Positions 13,553 to 29,059 are shown, numbered from the stretch's first letter. The stretch: DNA of 64,000 nucleotides from Microcebus murinus (GCF_040939455.1 NC_134109.1:33745501-33809500), one strand, 5' to 3'. Numbers and translations: made by a program. The notes: generated by a model not told the origin, from the sequence alone.

Positions 13553-13855
13553 TGCCATGGTCTGAATGTTTGTGTCTCCTCAACCCCTATTCATATGCTG
13601 AAATCCTAACACCTAAGATGATGGTATCAGGAGGTGGGGCTTTTAGGGAAATGATTAGGTTATGAGGGTGAAGCCTTTATGAATGAGATTAGTGTCCTTA
13701 TAACATTGCCTGTCCCTCCTTCATGTGAGAGACAGTAAGAAAGAGCCTTGATCTTGTACTGCTCAGCCTCCAGAATTGTAAGAAATATATTTCTGTTGTT
13801 TACAAACTACCCAGTTTACGGTATTTTATTATAGCAGCCCAAATGGACTAAGACC
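13553..13855 (+). mobile_element. MaLR-type (MLT1/MST) solo LTR
   Basis: TGCCATGGTCTGAATGTTTG at the start, AGGAGGTGGGGCTTTTAGGG, CAGCCTCCAGAATTGTAAGA and ATAGCAGCCCAAATGGACTA at the end follow the MaLR LTR consensus. Flanks ATGTA (13548-13552) and ATGTG (13856-13860) are a 5-bp duplication with one change. The usual AATAAA is decayed. It lies inside the ERV interior and so is younger than it. Confidence 0.85.
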
Positions 13856-14664
13856 ATGTGTTGCAATTATTAACAAAGTTGGTTATGTGATATGGGTTTA
13901 TTCATAAAGAAAAAAAGGATATATATCTTACCAATTGTTACTGGAATTTGGGTTTTCTTTTTGTTAAAAATTGCCAAGTTATTTTGTGCCCAGTTAACAA
14001 AGGTCCATTTTTATAGCCAAAATATTCTGTTAACTCTCTAGGTTTATGGCCTGTTCTTAAACTATTTTAAATAAAAGTTTCTAATAACCACAGTTACTTA
14101 CTGCTGATTTAAAATAATATTGCCTACAAATATTGTGTTAAGTTATGACTTAATTTTAATATCTGGTCTCTTCTGACAGGTCTTCTTGATTTTTGTCTTT
14201 CTCAAATTCATAATAATAAAACTGTTAAGATGTCTTTTATACTTTAGCTATAATTGGCTAATAGGTATACAAATATTTGCTCCTTTCTCCTTTTAAAGGA
14301 AGAATGCTAAAATATTTGACATATTTTCATGTCTAGATTTGGAAGTCTAGAATCATGGCTTTGAGGTACCATACAAACTTTGATAATCATCTTGTCTTAG
14401 TGTTTGTCTGTATGGCAGTAGCCAAATATGTTATCTTTAGAGCCTTAAGTGTTGCTGTGCATCTATAGCTTAGCTATATAATTCAAGAAATTAGCATGCA
14501 ATAAAGAAAATGTGAAGGCATGATGTTGTAGAGATCAAAACAACAACTACAGAAAAACCTAATACCCAATCATGGTCCACTGAAAACTACAAATCTAGAC
14601 TGACCACATCTCCAGAAGATAATGATCTAATTTAGGCTGAAATTAGGCCAGAAGTAGGGGGGAC

Positions 14665-15125
14665 TGAGAAATGACACTGAAATTACAACTTGTGAAACTA
14701 TACTATGACTTGCAAAACAGATAAACTGGCAAACCATGACATGGAACGCAAACTGTCTTAGCTCAAGTTGTTTTAAAATTAGCTCATTCAGATCATATGT
14801 TCTGAGATAAGTGCATGGACAATTTGATTTAATAGTAATTCCACACAGACTCATACGTTCCAAAGATAAGACTACTGACTGTTCTAGCAACTTGCCTAGA
14901 TTATAAATTCTGACCAAGCCCTACCCATACATCCCATACCCCTAAAATTACTCTATGACTGACTGACTCTAGCACAACCAGTACCATATACATTCTATCT
15001 GTAACTTACCCTTTAGAGATAGTACTGAGACTTTGTCAAGGTGGTGCCCTCCTGCAAATTTAATACCCATTTAAAAAAACTGATCAACAGGTTTCTCTGG
15101 TGGTCTTTGCATGGGAGTTTTGACA
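14665..15125 (+). repeat. 3' LTR of the ERV
   Basis: 461 bp beginning TGAGAAATGACACTG and ending GTTTTGACA, related along its length to 9859-10887. Immediately before it is a G-rich run GAAGTAGGGGGGAC (14651-14664), suitable as a decayed polypurine tract. A short ORF on the other strand is not meaningful. Confidence 0.82.
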
Positions 15126-15315
15126 TGTCTGTAGCTCAATACCACATATCTATTGTGATTATCTTTCTCAAAAACCAATTTTATGCCTTTTTCCTTTTCA
15201 ACTTTACTCAGCATTGTCTCCCAGTCTGCTGATCCATGGCCATGTTTTATATTCTTTAAATACTATACCACAGGCTCATCTCCTTTGAGAAAAATGCCAT
15301 TAAAAATTCTATCCC

Positions 15316-15641
15316 GGCTGGGCGCGGTGGCTCACCCCTGTAATCCTAGCACTTTGGGAGGCCAAGGTGAGAGGATTGCTCAAGGTCAGGAGTTTGAAAC
15401 CAGCCTGAGCAAGAGCGAGACCCCATCTCTACTAAAAATAGAAAGAAATTAATTGGCTGACTAAAAATATATAGAAAATATAGCCGGGCAGGGTGGCGCA
15501 TGCCTGTAGTCCCAGCTACTAGGGAGGCTGAGGCAGGAGGATTGCCTGAGCCTAGGAGTTTGAGGTTGCTATGAGCTAGGCTGACGCTACGGCACTCTAG
15601 CCCGGGCAGAGTGAGACTCCGTCTCCAAAAAAAAAAAAAAA
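15316..15641 (+). mobile_element. Dimeric lemur-type Alu
   Basis: Starts GGCTGGGCGCGGTGGCTCAC, has both arms, the AGAAAGAAATTAATTGGCTG linker and an A tail. Target duplication AAAAATTCTATCCC at 15302-15315 and 15642-15655. Confidence 0.96.
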
Positions 15642-15734
15642 AAAAATTCTATCCCATGCAGCTGTATTTTTCTAGAACTTTGTATCCACCAAATACTAAT
15701 AAACGATTACTTTTTTCTCTAATTTTAATATATG

Positions 15735-16600
15735 TATATTTCTTTTAAAACCTTTTAATTTTAAAACCTTTTTATTTTAAAATAATTATAGACTTATAGA
15801 AAGTTGTAAAAATCATACATAGAGGTTCTCCATACCATTTATCCAGTTTTCTCCAGTGGTAACATTTTATGTAACTATAATATCAAAACCAGAAACTAAC
15901 ATTGGTATAATGTAATGCATATAATTCTTTGTCATTTTACCACATGTGTTGATTTGTGTAACTTCTACCTCAATCAAGATACCAACTATTCAGTTGCCAC
16001 AAAGATAGCTCTCGTGTTAACCCTTTATAGACATGATCCCCCTTCCCTATCATCATCCCTACCTCATGGGAACCACTAATATGATTTTATCATTTGGGAA
16101 TGTTATAAAAATAAAATCAAACTGTATGTGATCTTTTGAGATTGGCCTTTTTTTCACTCAGCATAATGCCCTTGAGATCCATCTAGATGGCTGCATGTAG
16201 AAATAGTTTGTGCCTTTTTATTGCTGTTTCAAGTTTTAGTCTATTACAAATAAAGTAGGCCATTTATATTTAATGTAATTATTGATAAGTTAGGGCTTAT
16301 GCCTGCTATTTTTCATTTTCTGTTTGTTCCCTCTTTTTTTTGTTTCTGTTTTGTTTTTCTTGCCTTCCTGTGGATTACTTGAACTTTTTTTTAGAATTCC
16401 ATTTTGATTTATCTATGGTGTTTTTGAATGTATCTTTTAAAAACTTTTTTTAGTGGTTGTTCTAGATATTACATTATAATATACAATTTATCTACTAGAT
16501 TATGAGCTTCTGCAGTCTAAGTTTTTTCTATTATTTTAAAATTTCTTATATTACTTGTGCTATACAGATGAGAGATAATCTCTAAATGTTTATAAAATAT
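15735..16600 (-). mobile_element. Old L1M fragment (ORF2/3' UTR)
   Basis: Reverse-strand L1: GAGATTGGCCTTTTTTTCAC with CAGCATAATGCCCTTGAGAT, and TATATTTAATGTAATTATTG with GATAAGTTAGGGCTTATGCC, are typical of L1M read backwards. No open reading frame. Confidence 0.65.
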
Positions 16601-16864
16601 TAAGCCCAGAGTCCAGCTCTTACGCTTAAAAACAAAGCAGGAAAATATCTTCTCAATTGTCTTTAAGGGAAAATAGTGGGAAACAGACAAGGAGTTTTAA
16701 GAGGCAAGATTTTGGGCTATACCTGGAGCTGGAAGCTTGTTGCCTCATGTTAGCATCTTGACACCTAATATACCTTGATTCTCTCGTCTGCAAACCCAGT
16801 AGTCAGCACATATGTTTACTTCTGCAGTATATTATAGAACATTTATTACTGTCATTATGAAGAA

Positions 16865-17000
16865 GCATAATAACATCTGCCAGATACATACCTCAGAGGG
16901 GTGTAGTAAAGATTAATGACATAATATTAATTAGGTACTGTTAAATCCCTAGAAGAGAGGCACTACATAAATACATGCTATTATTATTTACCACAAGTGA
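16865..17000 (+). repeat. MIR fragment
   Basis: CATACCTCAGAGGGGTGTAG, AAGATTAATGACATAATATT and TACATGCTATTATTATTTA match the MIR 3' half. Confidence 0.65.
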
Positions 17001-17799
17001 CTAAAATATCCTTTTATGACCATCCTGAAATACCCTTATAATAAAAGAAATAAGAAATCAAAGCATGGATTAATTGAAACTATTCTATCTTATTATGAGA
17101 TAAATTAAATAAAATATAATATAAAACATTAATTCAATATAAAATTTAAATTCCATACCTGAGGTTATTGTCATAAATAGAATTTATACAATTACTTTAA
17201 AGATTAAATAAAATGCCAGCTTTTCAGTTTTGGAATATCTGGAATCTATCAATATAGATAGATATAGACATAATATACAGTTAATAAACTATAGATATAT
17301 AAAGATATGTAGATGATGGATAGCTAGATATTGATAGATAAATATAGACTTATGGAATAGCTGCCACAAATGTGCTATATTTACAGCTCTAAATTAGGGC
17401 TGTTAATAATTAGTAGAAACTTATTCTGCTGTATCACTGGTTGCTTAATCACCAGAAAACATACCACACAGTGTGGTGGCCTCAAAGTGGGAAAAGAGTA
17501 CACTCTAGTTAGAGCACCTATCAGTTCTTTGAGCATTGGGAAGAAAAAAATGGAGAGTTAAGAGTAGGTTTGAAAGATGGAGGGAGAATGGGAGTGAAAA
17601 AACAACAGAATTTGAAGTAGTAGAATGAGGATGGGGGTAGGAATAAGTACCAGTAGCTGGATAAAAAAAGATATAAGAAGCCTGACCGGAGAGACTCCTC
17701 CCTCCACCCACCCCATCAATTCTCTTTTTAAAAAACATAGCAACAGGGCAACCAGACTCTTTTGATGCTTTTTAAAAAAAATCTACAATGTGTTGTTCT

Positions 17800-18030
17800 T
17801 CAATGAGTATGAAGATGCACATAAAGGAAAGACAAATACACATGCCCACATAATAGAATACTAGGCAGCTAATAAAATAGTGTTTGAAAAGACATTATAA
17901 ACATATAACAATAGGTGAAAAAATGGAAAGAAATCAAGTGTTATTATGTTTGAGTTAAAGCATGGTGAGATTATGTATGACTTTTCCCCTTTTCTCTATT
18001 TTCAAAATATTTAATGATAACAAAAAGTAA
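17800..18030 (+). repeat. Ancient L1 3'-end-like fragment
   Basis: AATAGAATACTAGGCAGCTA and TTTTCAAAATATTTAATGATAAC resemble the 3' ends of very old L1M/HAL1 elements. Weak, family uncertain. Confidence 0.4.
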
Positions 18031-18500
18031 TTTTAAAAAGATATACATATGATGACAGCACAAGGCAGTATATGATAAATGCAGCATGACTGATCCAAGT
18101 AATGCTTAGTATAGGGTTTAAAAGAGGGAGAGAAAAATGTGATGAATGTGTTATTGGAGGGCCTCATGTAGGAAGAAATGTCTAAACTGGGTTTGAAAGA
18201 TTGATAGGATTTTAAATTGACTGGATTTTAATGAGAAGAGATGACCATAGATACAAAGTCTGGGTAAATGGCATATGATAATGGCCTGAGATGTATTAAA
18301 TATCAACAAATTTGAATGACTGAATTAAGGAATGAGGATAAGAACTAAAAGTAGGCCATCATTCTTGGTCTACTGATACAAAGATTAAAAACCAATAACA
18401 CCCAGTATTGATGAGGGTATAGAAAAATAGCACTTTTCAATATTTAAGGGAAGGTAACTCAGTATAATATTTCTGGAGGCAATTAGGCAATACATAATCT

Positions 18501-18670
18501 TTTTTTTTTTTTTTTTAAGAGATGGGGTTTTGCTTTGTTGCCGAGGCTGGAGTGCAGTGGCATGATCACAGCTCACTGCATCTTCGAACTACTAGGCTTA
18601 CGTGATCCTCCTGCCTCGGCCTCCCAGAGTGCTGGGATTATAGCCCTGAGACACCACCACACTTGGCTGT
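18501..18670 (-). mobile_element. Monomeric Alu-type SINE
   Basis: Reverse-strand single Alu arm: T run, AAGAGATGGGGTTTTGCTTT, CAGTGGCATGATCACAGCTC. Imperfect duplication ACATAATCT at 18492-18500 and ACACAATCT at 18672-18680. Confidence 0.85.
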
Positions 18671-18740
18671 AACACAATCTTAAAATAAGTAAGGCATACC
18701 CTTTGACCTAGCAGTTCTTTGAATTTAATAAAATAATGAA

Positions 18741-19080
18741 GCCGGGCGCGGTGGCTCACGCCTATAATCCTAGCACTTTGGGAGGCTGAGGTGGGCGGAT
18801 TGCTTGAGGTCAGGAGTTCAAAACCAGCCTGAGCAAGAGTGAGACCCCGTCTCTACTATAAATAGAAAGAAATTAATTGGCCAACTAATATATATAGAAA
18901 AAATTAGCCGGGCATGGTGGCGCATGCCTGTAGTCCCAGCTACTCGGGAGGCTGAGGCAGCAGGATCGCTTGAGCCCAGGAGTTTGAGGTTGCTGTGAGC
19001 CAGGCTGATGTCACGGCACTCACTCTAGCCTGGGCAATAAAGTGGGACTCTGTCTCAAAAAAAATAAAAAAATAAAAAAT
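18741..19080 (+). mobile_element. Dimeric lemur-type Alu
   Basis: GCCGGGCGCGGTGGCTCACG start, TATAAATAGAAAGAAATTAA linker and an A-rich tail with T interruptions. Duplication AAATAATGAA at 18731-18740 and 19081-19090. Confidence 0.96.
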
Positions 19081-19399
19081 AAATAATGAAACATGCAAAT
19101 AACTATGAATGTTCATCATATCACTGACTATTTTAGTGGTGAAAATTGGTAAAAAAATTAAGTGTCTACCAATAGAGAACTGAAAAATTAATTATGAAAA
19201 ACCATATAATTGCTATGCAGCTATCAAAGGTGGATTACAGATATATATTACTGACAATGAAAAATATTTGTGATATGCTATTTATGTGAAAAAAGCAGAT
19301 AATAAAATAGTATTTATTTTTATAAATAAATATTTATGAGCATAGAAATAATTCTGGATGACTGTATAGCAAAGTGTTAGCAGTGATTTCATTTTTTTG

Positions 19400-19535
19400 C
19401 ATTCCACTAGAATATAGGCTTTAGGGAGATAGGGATTGTTGTCTTTTTTGTTCACTATTGCATTCCCAGCAACTAAAATGATACTTGGCACATAGAACGA
19501 ACTCCAATTATATGGAGTAAATGAATGAATGCTTA
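19400..19535 (+). repeat. L2 3' end
   Basis: CACTAGAATATAGGCTTTAG, TTGTTCACTATTGCATTCCC and ACTTGGCACATAGAACGAAC follow the L2 tail, ending in AATGAATGAATGC. Confidence 0.65.
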
Positions 19536-19617
19536 CTTGTATTTTCTAGTTTTCCTATACATTAACTGTTACTATAATCTAATGTCTTCATATTAAAACT
19601 GGATACATTAGTATTTA

Positions 19618-20000
19618 CCTCCCCAAACTAAACACTATTCAGCTACAAAACAGAATGAAATCATGTCCTTTGCAGCAACATGGATGGAACTGGAGGCCAT
19701 TATTTTAAGTGAAACAACTCAGGCACAGAAAGACAAATACTGCATTTTCTAACTTATATGCGAGAGCTAAATAATGTGTACACATGGAAGCAGAGTGAGG
19801 AACTATGCATAATGGAGACTTGGAGAGGTGGAGAAGTTAGAGAGGGGTTGATGATGGGAGGTTGTTTGGTGGGTTCAAGGTATGTTCCTCCAGTGATGGA
19901 TGCACTGAAGGCCCTGACCTTACCACAATGCAATATATCGATGTAGCAAAATTGTATTTGTACCCCATGAATATATACAACAAAATTAATAAAACAATAT
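19618..20000 (+). mobile_element. 5'-truncated L1, primate L1MA/lemur type
   Basis: GCAACATGGATGGAACTGGA, GAGAGCTAAATAATGTGTAC and ATGTAGCAAAATTGTATTTG are the end of ORF2 and the 3' UTR of a relatively young L1. It ends in a decayed A/AAT tail. Left TTAGTATTTA and right ATAGTATTAA may be a worn target duplication. Confidence 0.85.
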
Positions 20001-20040
20001 AGTATTAATTAATACTGACAATAAAAAAGAAGGCAGAAAA

Positions 20041-20950
20041 AACTCGGCCTGAGGGCAGAGTGCAGCCCAGGGTTAAACTCTCGAAATGGTATCGGTTGTG
20101 GGCCTGTGACCAGAAAGGATGGGGCCCCACTCAGGCAAACAGTTTGGGCAAGAAGGTGTGGGGAATGCAGTCCATTTGTGTCTCAGTTGCAAAGGGGCCA
20201 GTTGCAGGGTGTTAGGTATTGTCTTAGGTATGCCTACAAGAAAATGAAACAGATTTCCTGTCCCTTTCTGGGCCAGGTAGTGGCTGTAACTGTGTCAGCC
20301 TGAACTTGGCCTAAGGATGGGGTATAGCCCAGCATTAAACTCTCAAAATGGCACCTTGGGTCCATGACCAGAGAGAGTACAGCCCTTTACAGGCAAGCAG
20401 CCTGGGAAAGAAGCTGTGGGGAGTGCGATCTGCTCACATTTCAGTCTCTGCAGCAGCCTGCATCAGGAGGATGGGGAACTTCCCAGGGTTATATGGGATC
20501 CCACAGTCTCCCATCTTCCTCCTCAGAGCAGTGCAGCAGTACCAGCCATCTCTGTAGATCCCCAGTATCTAGGCTTTCACAATGGCACCTATCTAGAGGT
20601 GTTCGGAATGCCTGTGGATTCTGTGTACATTCCCTTTCTGGAGCAACACCTCTGTGCAATCTCTAGGCAGTGCCCTATGTTAGGCTCAAGGCTTGTGTGA
20701 GTTATAGAGTTCTCTCATAGCAATATTGTAAAAGCCAGTTTCAGAGTTTGAAGCCCTGGGATTTTTTCTCTTACTGTCTCCCCAAATCCAGGAGCCTCTC
20801 CTGGCTCTCATCCAGTCTTTGGCTAGGCAAGCTGTCTTGAACCCTCTCCTTAGTTACTTTTGGTGCTTCTCATCACTTCTCTGGTGAATCCTAGCATTCT
20901 CTCCTAGATGATATGTTCAAAATGTGAGTATCTGCTTACTATTCTGGTTC
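20041..20950. repeat. GC-richer block with two diverged tandem units of 262-bp spacing
   Basis: AACTCGGCCTGAGGGCAG at 20041 recurs as AACTTGGCCTAAGGATGG at 20303, and in both copies is followed by GCCCAG, TTAAACTCTC, AAATGG, TGACCAGA, CAGGCAA, AAGAAG and GTGGGGA in the same order and spacing. A partial third echo starts near 20578. The block is distinctly richer in G and C than its AT-rich surroundings and carries overlapping plus-strand ORFs of under 110 codons that I do not believe are coding. The position just after an L1 tail and the tandem structure suggest a promoter-like 5' UTR of an L1 or LTR element. Family not recognised. Confidence 0.6.
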
Positions 20951-21179
20951 CTCTTTGTGGAGGCACATACTACCTATAGCTAGTCAGCTATATTGTTCCT
21001 ATCTTTCATTTTCTATCTTCTAATGTAATATGAATATATCCCAATGGGAAAACCTAATTGTTGTATTCCACAGCTGATGAGAGTCTGGGAAATCCAGTTT
21101 TCAGGCCTCCAGCCTTATTGTGGAGCAAGTTACAACAGATATAATCTGGAATAGACCTCTTCTGCTACTCTTTATCATT

Positions 21180-21320
21180 TTACCTTTTTAAAATATCATT
21201 TATCACCATTTGTTTACTGACTATCTCCCCATTAGAATATAAATTCTATAAGAGCAGGGAATTTGTCTGTCTTGCTTGCTGCTATATTCCCAATATCAGA
21301 ACAGTGCCTGGCATCAGTAG
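21180..21320 (+). repeat. L2 3' end
   Basis: CCCCATTAGAATATAAATTC, AGAGCAGGGAATTTGTCTGT and AGAACAGTGCCTGGCAT match the L2 tail in order. Confidence 0.75.
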
Positions 21321-22034
21321 CATACTTAGTGAGAAGGGGTGGTAGGAGTGGTTTGCCCCAGCAAAGAGGAATATTTTATGTTCACTGATATTGTTTAGAA
21401 TTGTCAGTACATGGTGAAATAAAATGACTGACTTTTAGTCACTTTTGTTATTGTTTTCTAATTTTCTACAGATAATATATCCTCTTAGCCTAAGGTTAAC
21501 TTTCTAGCTCTGTTCTCCTGGAAATTTGAAAAAGATGAAATGTGAACTTGTTACTAAGCAACATTTCTTATGATAAAAATTATCTCTGCTTGGTAACTTG
21601 CATGTAGACTGGGAGGGACTATAAATGATCTATAAATATCTAATGGGAAGCCACAGCTTTGGGCTTCCATAAGTGTGTTGGCAATTATAACTAGGTGTTT
21701 ACTTTGTGGGGACTTTGGAAGCTGTCTAAGATTGTTATAAGAAATATTAATTCTTTTATAGGATATGGGGTTTCTAAGTCAGGGTGGCTCCCCAACTCTC
21801 CTAGTATAAGTCTTATTCTCTTGCATGTGAGGTGTCACTTGAAGAAATGGAACAGCTTATGGACAGCTGTGTGGACTATTAGGAGGACTAGATCCACTAA
21901 AGAAGAAAACCTCATGCTGTCCTGCTGGATGCTGAGTTTTCTGTTCAATATCTTTTTAAGTAAACTGGTCCAAGGTATGGTATGTTCACATCTTGTGAGT
22001 CCAAATGTTTAATTAAGAGAACCCTCTGGTGGGC

Positions 22035-22085
22035 CTTCTAGCATGTAATAGGTGCTGAATATATATTTATTGAACAAATGCATGA
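22035..22085 (+). repeat. L2/MIR tail fragment
   Basis: GCATGTAATAGGTGCTGAAT followed by ATTTATTGAACAAATGCATGA matches the terminal bases shared by these ancient elements. Confidence 0.5.
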
Positions 22086-22559
22086 GGTTGGGAAATGTGT
22101 GCCCACAATCACATAATCACTTTATGGTATTATCTAAATTGTAATATGCATAGGTTTTTTTTTTTTGAGATCAACCAATGTTATCTCAATACAGCTATTC
22201 TGTATTAAAGTTGATAACCCTATGTCCTCAATTTTAAAATAATTCTACCATCTTTCAAAAGCTCAAACAAATACTGAGCAGGTTTTAAATAGTATACACA
22301 GACATCTTATATGACATTCTTTTGGTTGCCTAAGGCAATTGTCCTGCTTACCAATATATCACATTGAATTCAAGAAGTGGAATATGTGAAATCATACATA
22401 CCAAGGGGAAATCAGAACCAATACTTAAGAGAAGCTTGTACTATGACTGGCTAACATTTGGCTTTGCCATATTAATAGATAAGTGTAATTTCTTTTGACC
22501 TCTCTGAAAAATAAATGAATTTTTTTTTTTGCTATTGTTTTCTTGGTATCTGAGGATCT

Positions 22560-22680
22560 CAAGCCTTCAGGAGAGATACTATGCTTTATTAATCTTTTTT
22601 ATCACTAGGTTCCTGTTTAGAACCAGGGAGAGGTGGCCAATAAACATGTGTTGAACAAAACTAAATTATATGGTCATAGA
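22560..22680 (+). repeat. L2 3' end fragment
   Basis: TTATCACTAGGTTCCTGTTT to CCAATAAACATGTGTTGAAC resembles a worn L2 tail. Confidence 0.45.
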
Positions 22681-22749
22681 GAGCCATAACAATAGGTAAT
22701 TTTGGATGGGAGAAGGGGAAGAATATCAAGCTATATGAAACCAGTGTTC

Positions 22750-22935
22750 CTCCTTCCTCAGCTTCCAGAGTAGCTGGGAGTACGGCGTGGGTTACCACAC
22801 CCAGCTAATTTTTCTTATTTTTTGTAGAGATGGGGTCTCATTATGTTGCCCAGGCTGGTCTTGAACTAGTGGCCTCAAGCAATCCTCTGGCCTTGAGTGC
22901 TAGGATTGTAAGTATGAGCCATTGCGCCCATCCAA
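22750..22935 (-). mobile_element. Truncated Alu
   Basis: Reverse-strand Alu left arm (AGTAGCTGGGAGTACGGCGT, GAGATGGGGTCTCATTATGT, GCCATTGCGCCCATCCAAG); its right arm and A tail are missing. ORFs on both strands here are Alu artefacts. Confidence 0.85.
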
Positions 22936-24126
22936 GTTTGCTAATTCTATTTAGTTTTTCCAAACTCCACAAACTCACTTGGATGCACAAAACATACAAG
23001 CGAATCAGAAATAAGAATGGTTCATTCAATTAACCAGTTTAACGAAAATTTCTTTCTGATACTAAATATAGTATCAGTTGGTCCTATATTGGGATATTAT
23101 TAATAAAATCATCGCCATTTAGATCAAATTGAAAAGAATGTTTGTTTTGGGTCAGTAGTTTTATGGAATGACCAGTACGCTTACAATGGGAAGTAAGCAA
23201 ATCTGAAATGTTGATTTAGCTCTCCATTAGCAAAATAAAACATTCTATTCTTTTCTTTTGCTCTAGCCAAAAGAACTATAAGGGGTTATAGAGAGATTCC
23301 TGAAAATTTTCATTTCCAAGACTTCAAAAAATTAAAAATAATGTTAATGAAGGTCTTATTTTTAGAACACAGTTAGAAATTTTTTAAAAAGTCCAGTCAA
23401 GCTTTTCTTTAATAGGAAGGTCAAAGGAATTATTTTAAAAAATCTCAACAGTTTCTGCTTTTGCTATAAGGCTTTGAGTTTCCAGCAGATTCACTTTTCA
23501 ATATTCCTAGTTTGATTTTAGAGCCTCTGATTAAAGTTTTGCACAACCTAAGCAAACAGGAAGTTTGAAGAATTCTCAGAAAGAGATTGACTACATTTCC
23601 CTCTCTAAATCAGGCCCAAAATGACATTTTGACCCATTCTGAATAGCATTCCACTAGAGATGCTATCTTTAGAGAAATTAAAAAACCCCTGATTATCAAA
23701 CTCCTCCTGGTGATTAAACATCACATGGAACTTTTCACAAGAAGCACTAGGCATGGTATTGTGATCCATTAATTTATTTTTCACACAGAGGTGGCCCATC
23801 ATTTCAGTAGCAGAATGGGCACAATTCCTTGTCCTAGAGTAAGTACTGAGTTTGCACAGTTTAATATCTGTAGCCAGCAACTAACATTCTTTGTTTATGT
23901 GCACTGAGTGTGCAGAAAGGCCATTGGTTGTAATATTTTATTCTAATAAATGGAAGAGAACATTTCTTAATTTCTAGTTCTTCCTTCTTCTCATCTTCTG
24001 AACTTGAACTGTCATAAGGTCAACTTATCACTTTCCTATTACAAGAACATGGACCCAGTGGTAAGACTGATAATCTACAATGTTTTTTTCACAAATAGAG
24101 CAGATGTCAGAAATACCTTTATCTTA

Positions 24127-25410
<1,284 letters not shown>

Positions 25411-25469
25411 CTGATATCTTGGCCTGGCCGAGCTTGCACCAGAATTCGAACTTCAAGTTCTTCAGTGCC
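25411..25469 (-). CDS. GPHN: Gephyrin coding exon with a GC donor (about residues 439-457)
   Basis: This 59-nt exon encodes GTEELEVRILVQARPGQDI plus the first two bases (AG) of an Arg codon finished by the next exon. The acceptor is TTATTATAG|GG, with a poor pyrimidine tract. The donor is not GT: the exon ends ATCAG and the intron begins GCAAGT. This is the standard form of a GC-AG intron, where a strong AG|GCAAGT match makes up for the C at +2. No in-frame GT nearby would preserve the protein, so the GC donor is required for the known sequence. It enters in phase 0 and leaves in phase 2, so skipping it would shift the frame. It lies in the MoeA-like E domain. Confidence 0.94.
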
Positions 25470-27137
<1,668 letters not shown>

Positions 27138-27566
27138 TTACTTTGCTGGGATGTAATATTTTTTAGAAATAATCCATAAAAGAAAGTTTTACAGTTTTAT
27201 TCATTTTGGGTCCATGTGATAAAAGCTACCCACAAACAGGTACACTTATACCAAAGAGATTTAGGCTGATTTTATGTATACTTTAAGGTAATGACTATTA
27301 GATGTCTTTCTTGGTAGCCCGTTTTCCTTTTCAAGAACTGCCACTTAACATTTGCCACTATTGCCTCTCACTTAAATAATGTACATATTCCCAATATATG
27401 TAAAGTGATTTGAAGTCTGTAAGAAAAGAATGCTAGGCCATATGATAGTATGAATGACAATTATGAAAAACTAGCACCTTCGTAATTTATTCAAGTTCCG
27501 ATTTTGAGAAATACAGATTTATTACATGAACCTTTTGGTTAAATAAAGACAAGCCAGAAATATCTT

Positions 27567-27878
<312 letters not shown>

Positions 27879-28286
27879 TGATCTTGAAAACCTTCCTAAA
27901 ACATATTACCTCACCTATCAGTAAGTCTAGAAAATGTAATTAAATAATTTCAAAATAATTCCAGTGTCTGTAATGATCTGGGTTAAATATTTTTTTCAAA
28001 AATGAAAAACAAGATTTTCATTACCTGAACTTTCATGTGGATGGTATAAGAGAGAGTATATGGTATATGCTGCTAACTTATTGCAGCATAGGAAAAACAT
28101 ATTTCTATAAGATTCATGTGGTAGATTTGATCTGGTCTCAGGAGAGTCACTTCTCAGGGACCATGATTTAGGTCAGAGTTGGGAAAAGGAATGCTTCAAA
28201 TCCTCCCCCAAAACAAAATCCTGAGACAATATTAATTCCCCAATTTAAAAAAAGATACTTTTCCAAAGATGTCTGCTTCTTAAGTA

Positions 28287-28591
28287 TAATCACATGCTGC
28301 ATAATGACATCTTGGTTAATGCCAGACTGCAAATACCATGGTGGTCCCATAAGATTATAACACCGTTATGTACTTTTATTGTTTAGATACGTTTAAGTAA
28401 ATACTTACCATTGTGTTAGAACTGCCTACGTTAATTCAGTCCAGTGACACGCTGAACATGTTTGTAGCCTAGGTGTAATAGGCTATACCCTCTAGGTTTG
28501 TGTAACTACACTCTGTTGTTCGCACAATGACAAAATCACCTAAAGACACATTTCTCAGAATGTATACCCATTGTTAAGTGACGCACAACTG
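28287..28591 (-). mobile_element. MER2 (TcMar-Tigger MITE)
   Basis: GTGGTCCCATAAGATTATAA, GTTTGTAGCCTAGGTGTAAT and GTTAAGTGACGCACAACTG are the reverse of MER2 as I remember it. TA at 28285-28286 and 28592-28593 flank it. The same family appears in the other orientation at 45956-46351. Confidence 0.85.
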
Positions 28592-28857
28592 TACCTTATA
28601 ACCTTAAGTTGGTACTATGTAAATATACTTACCACTACTGAACTGTTTGCTTAAAAATGGCTAAGATGGTACATTTAATGTTATGTATTTTTTTAATGCC
28701 AAAGTAAAATAAAATACAATAAAATAACCACACACACCCCTTAGGGGATAGTTAAGAAAAAATACCCACCACTGAAAGTATAATCAAAGTAAAACTGGAA
28801 ATTTATTTATTTGGAAAGCCTTAAAAATCTTTTCTCCACAGTATTATTGTTACAAAT

Positions 28858-28969
28858 AATAACAATGTTTATAGAACTACCAATAACTAATATTTATAGA
28901 ACTAATGTTTATAGAACTACCAATAACTAATGTTTATAGAACTACCAATAACTAATGTTTATAGAACTC
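28858..28969. repeat. Minisatellite with 25-bp unit
   Basis: The unit ATAACTAATGTTTATAGAAC plus TACCA repeats about four times; the last two copies are perfect and one earlier copy is disrupted by a partial internal duplication. Confidence 0.93.
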
Positions 28970-29059
28970 AAAATCTATGCTATGTATAGTGTTAAGTGCA
29001 TTACATATTCTAGAATGTAAGTCCCACAAAGGAAAATATGTGCTTTATTTTCTGTTTAT

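Larger units (their letters stand above)
18365..19370 (+). mobile_element. Ancient L1M/HAL1-type 3' end, split by two SINEs
   Basis: Segments 18365-18500, 18681-18730 and 19091-19370 together read as one old L1-type tail (CCTTTGACCTAGCAGTTCTT, AAGTGTCTACCAATAGAGAA, TATGCAGCTATCAAAGG). The gaps are filled by the SINEs at 18501-18670 and 18741-19080. Confidence 0.55.

Noticed and set aside
20106..20700. Several overlapping plus-strand ORFs in the tandem GC-richer block
   Set aside because: Three frames are open together, as expected from low stop density in GC-richer DNA; the frames are not conserved between the tandem units.
28858..28969. CRISPR-like array
   Set aside because: Units are directly adjacent with no unique spacers; this is a minisatellite in a primate genome.
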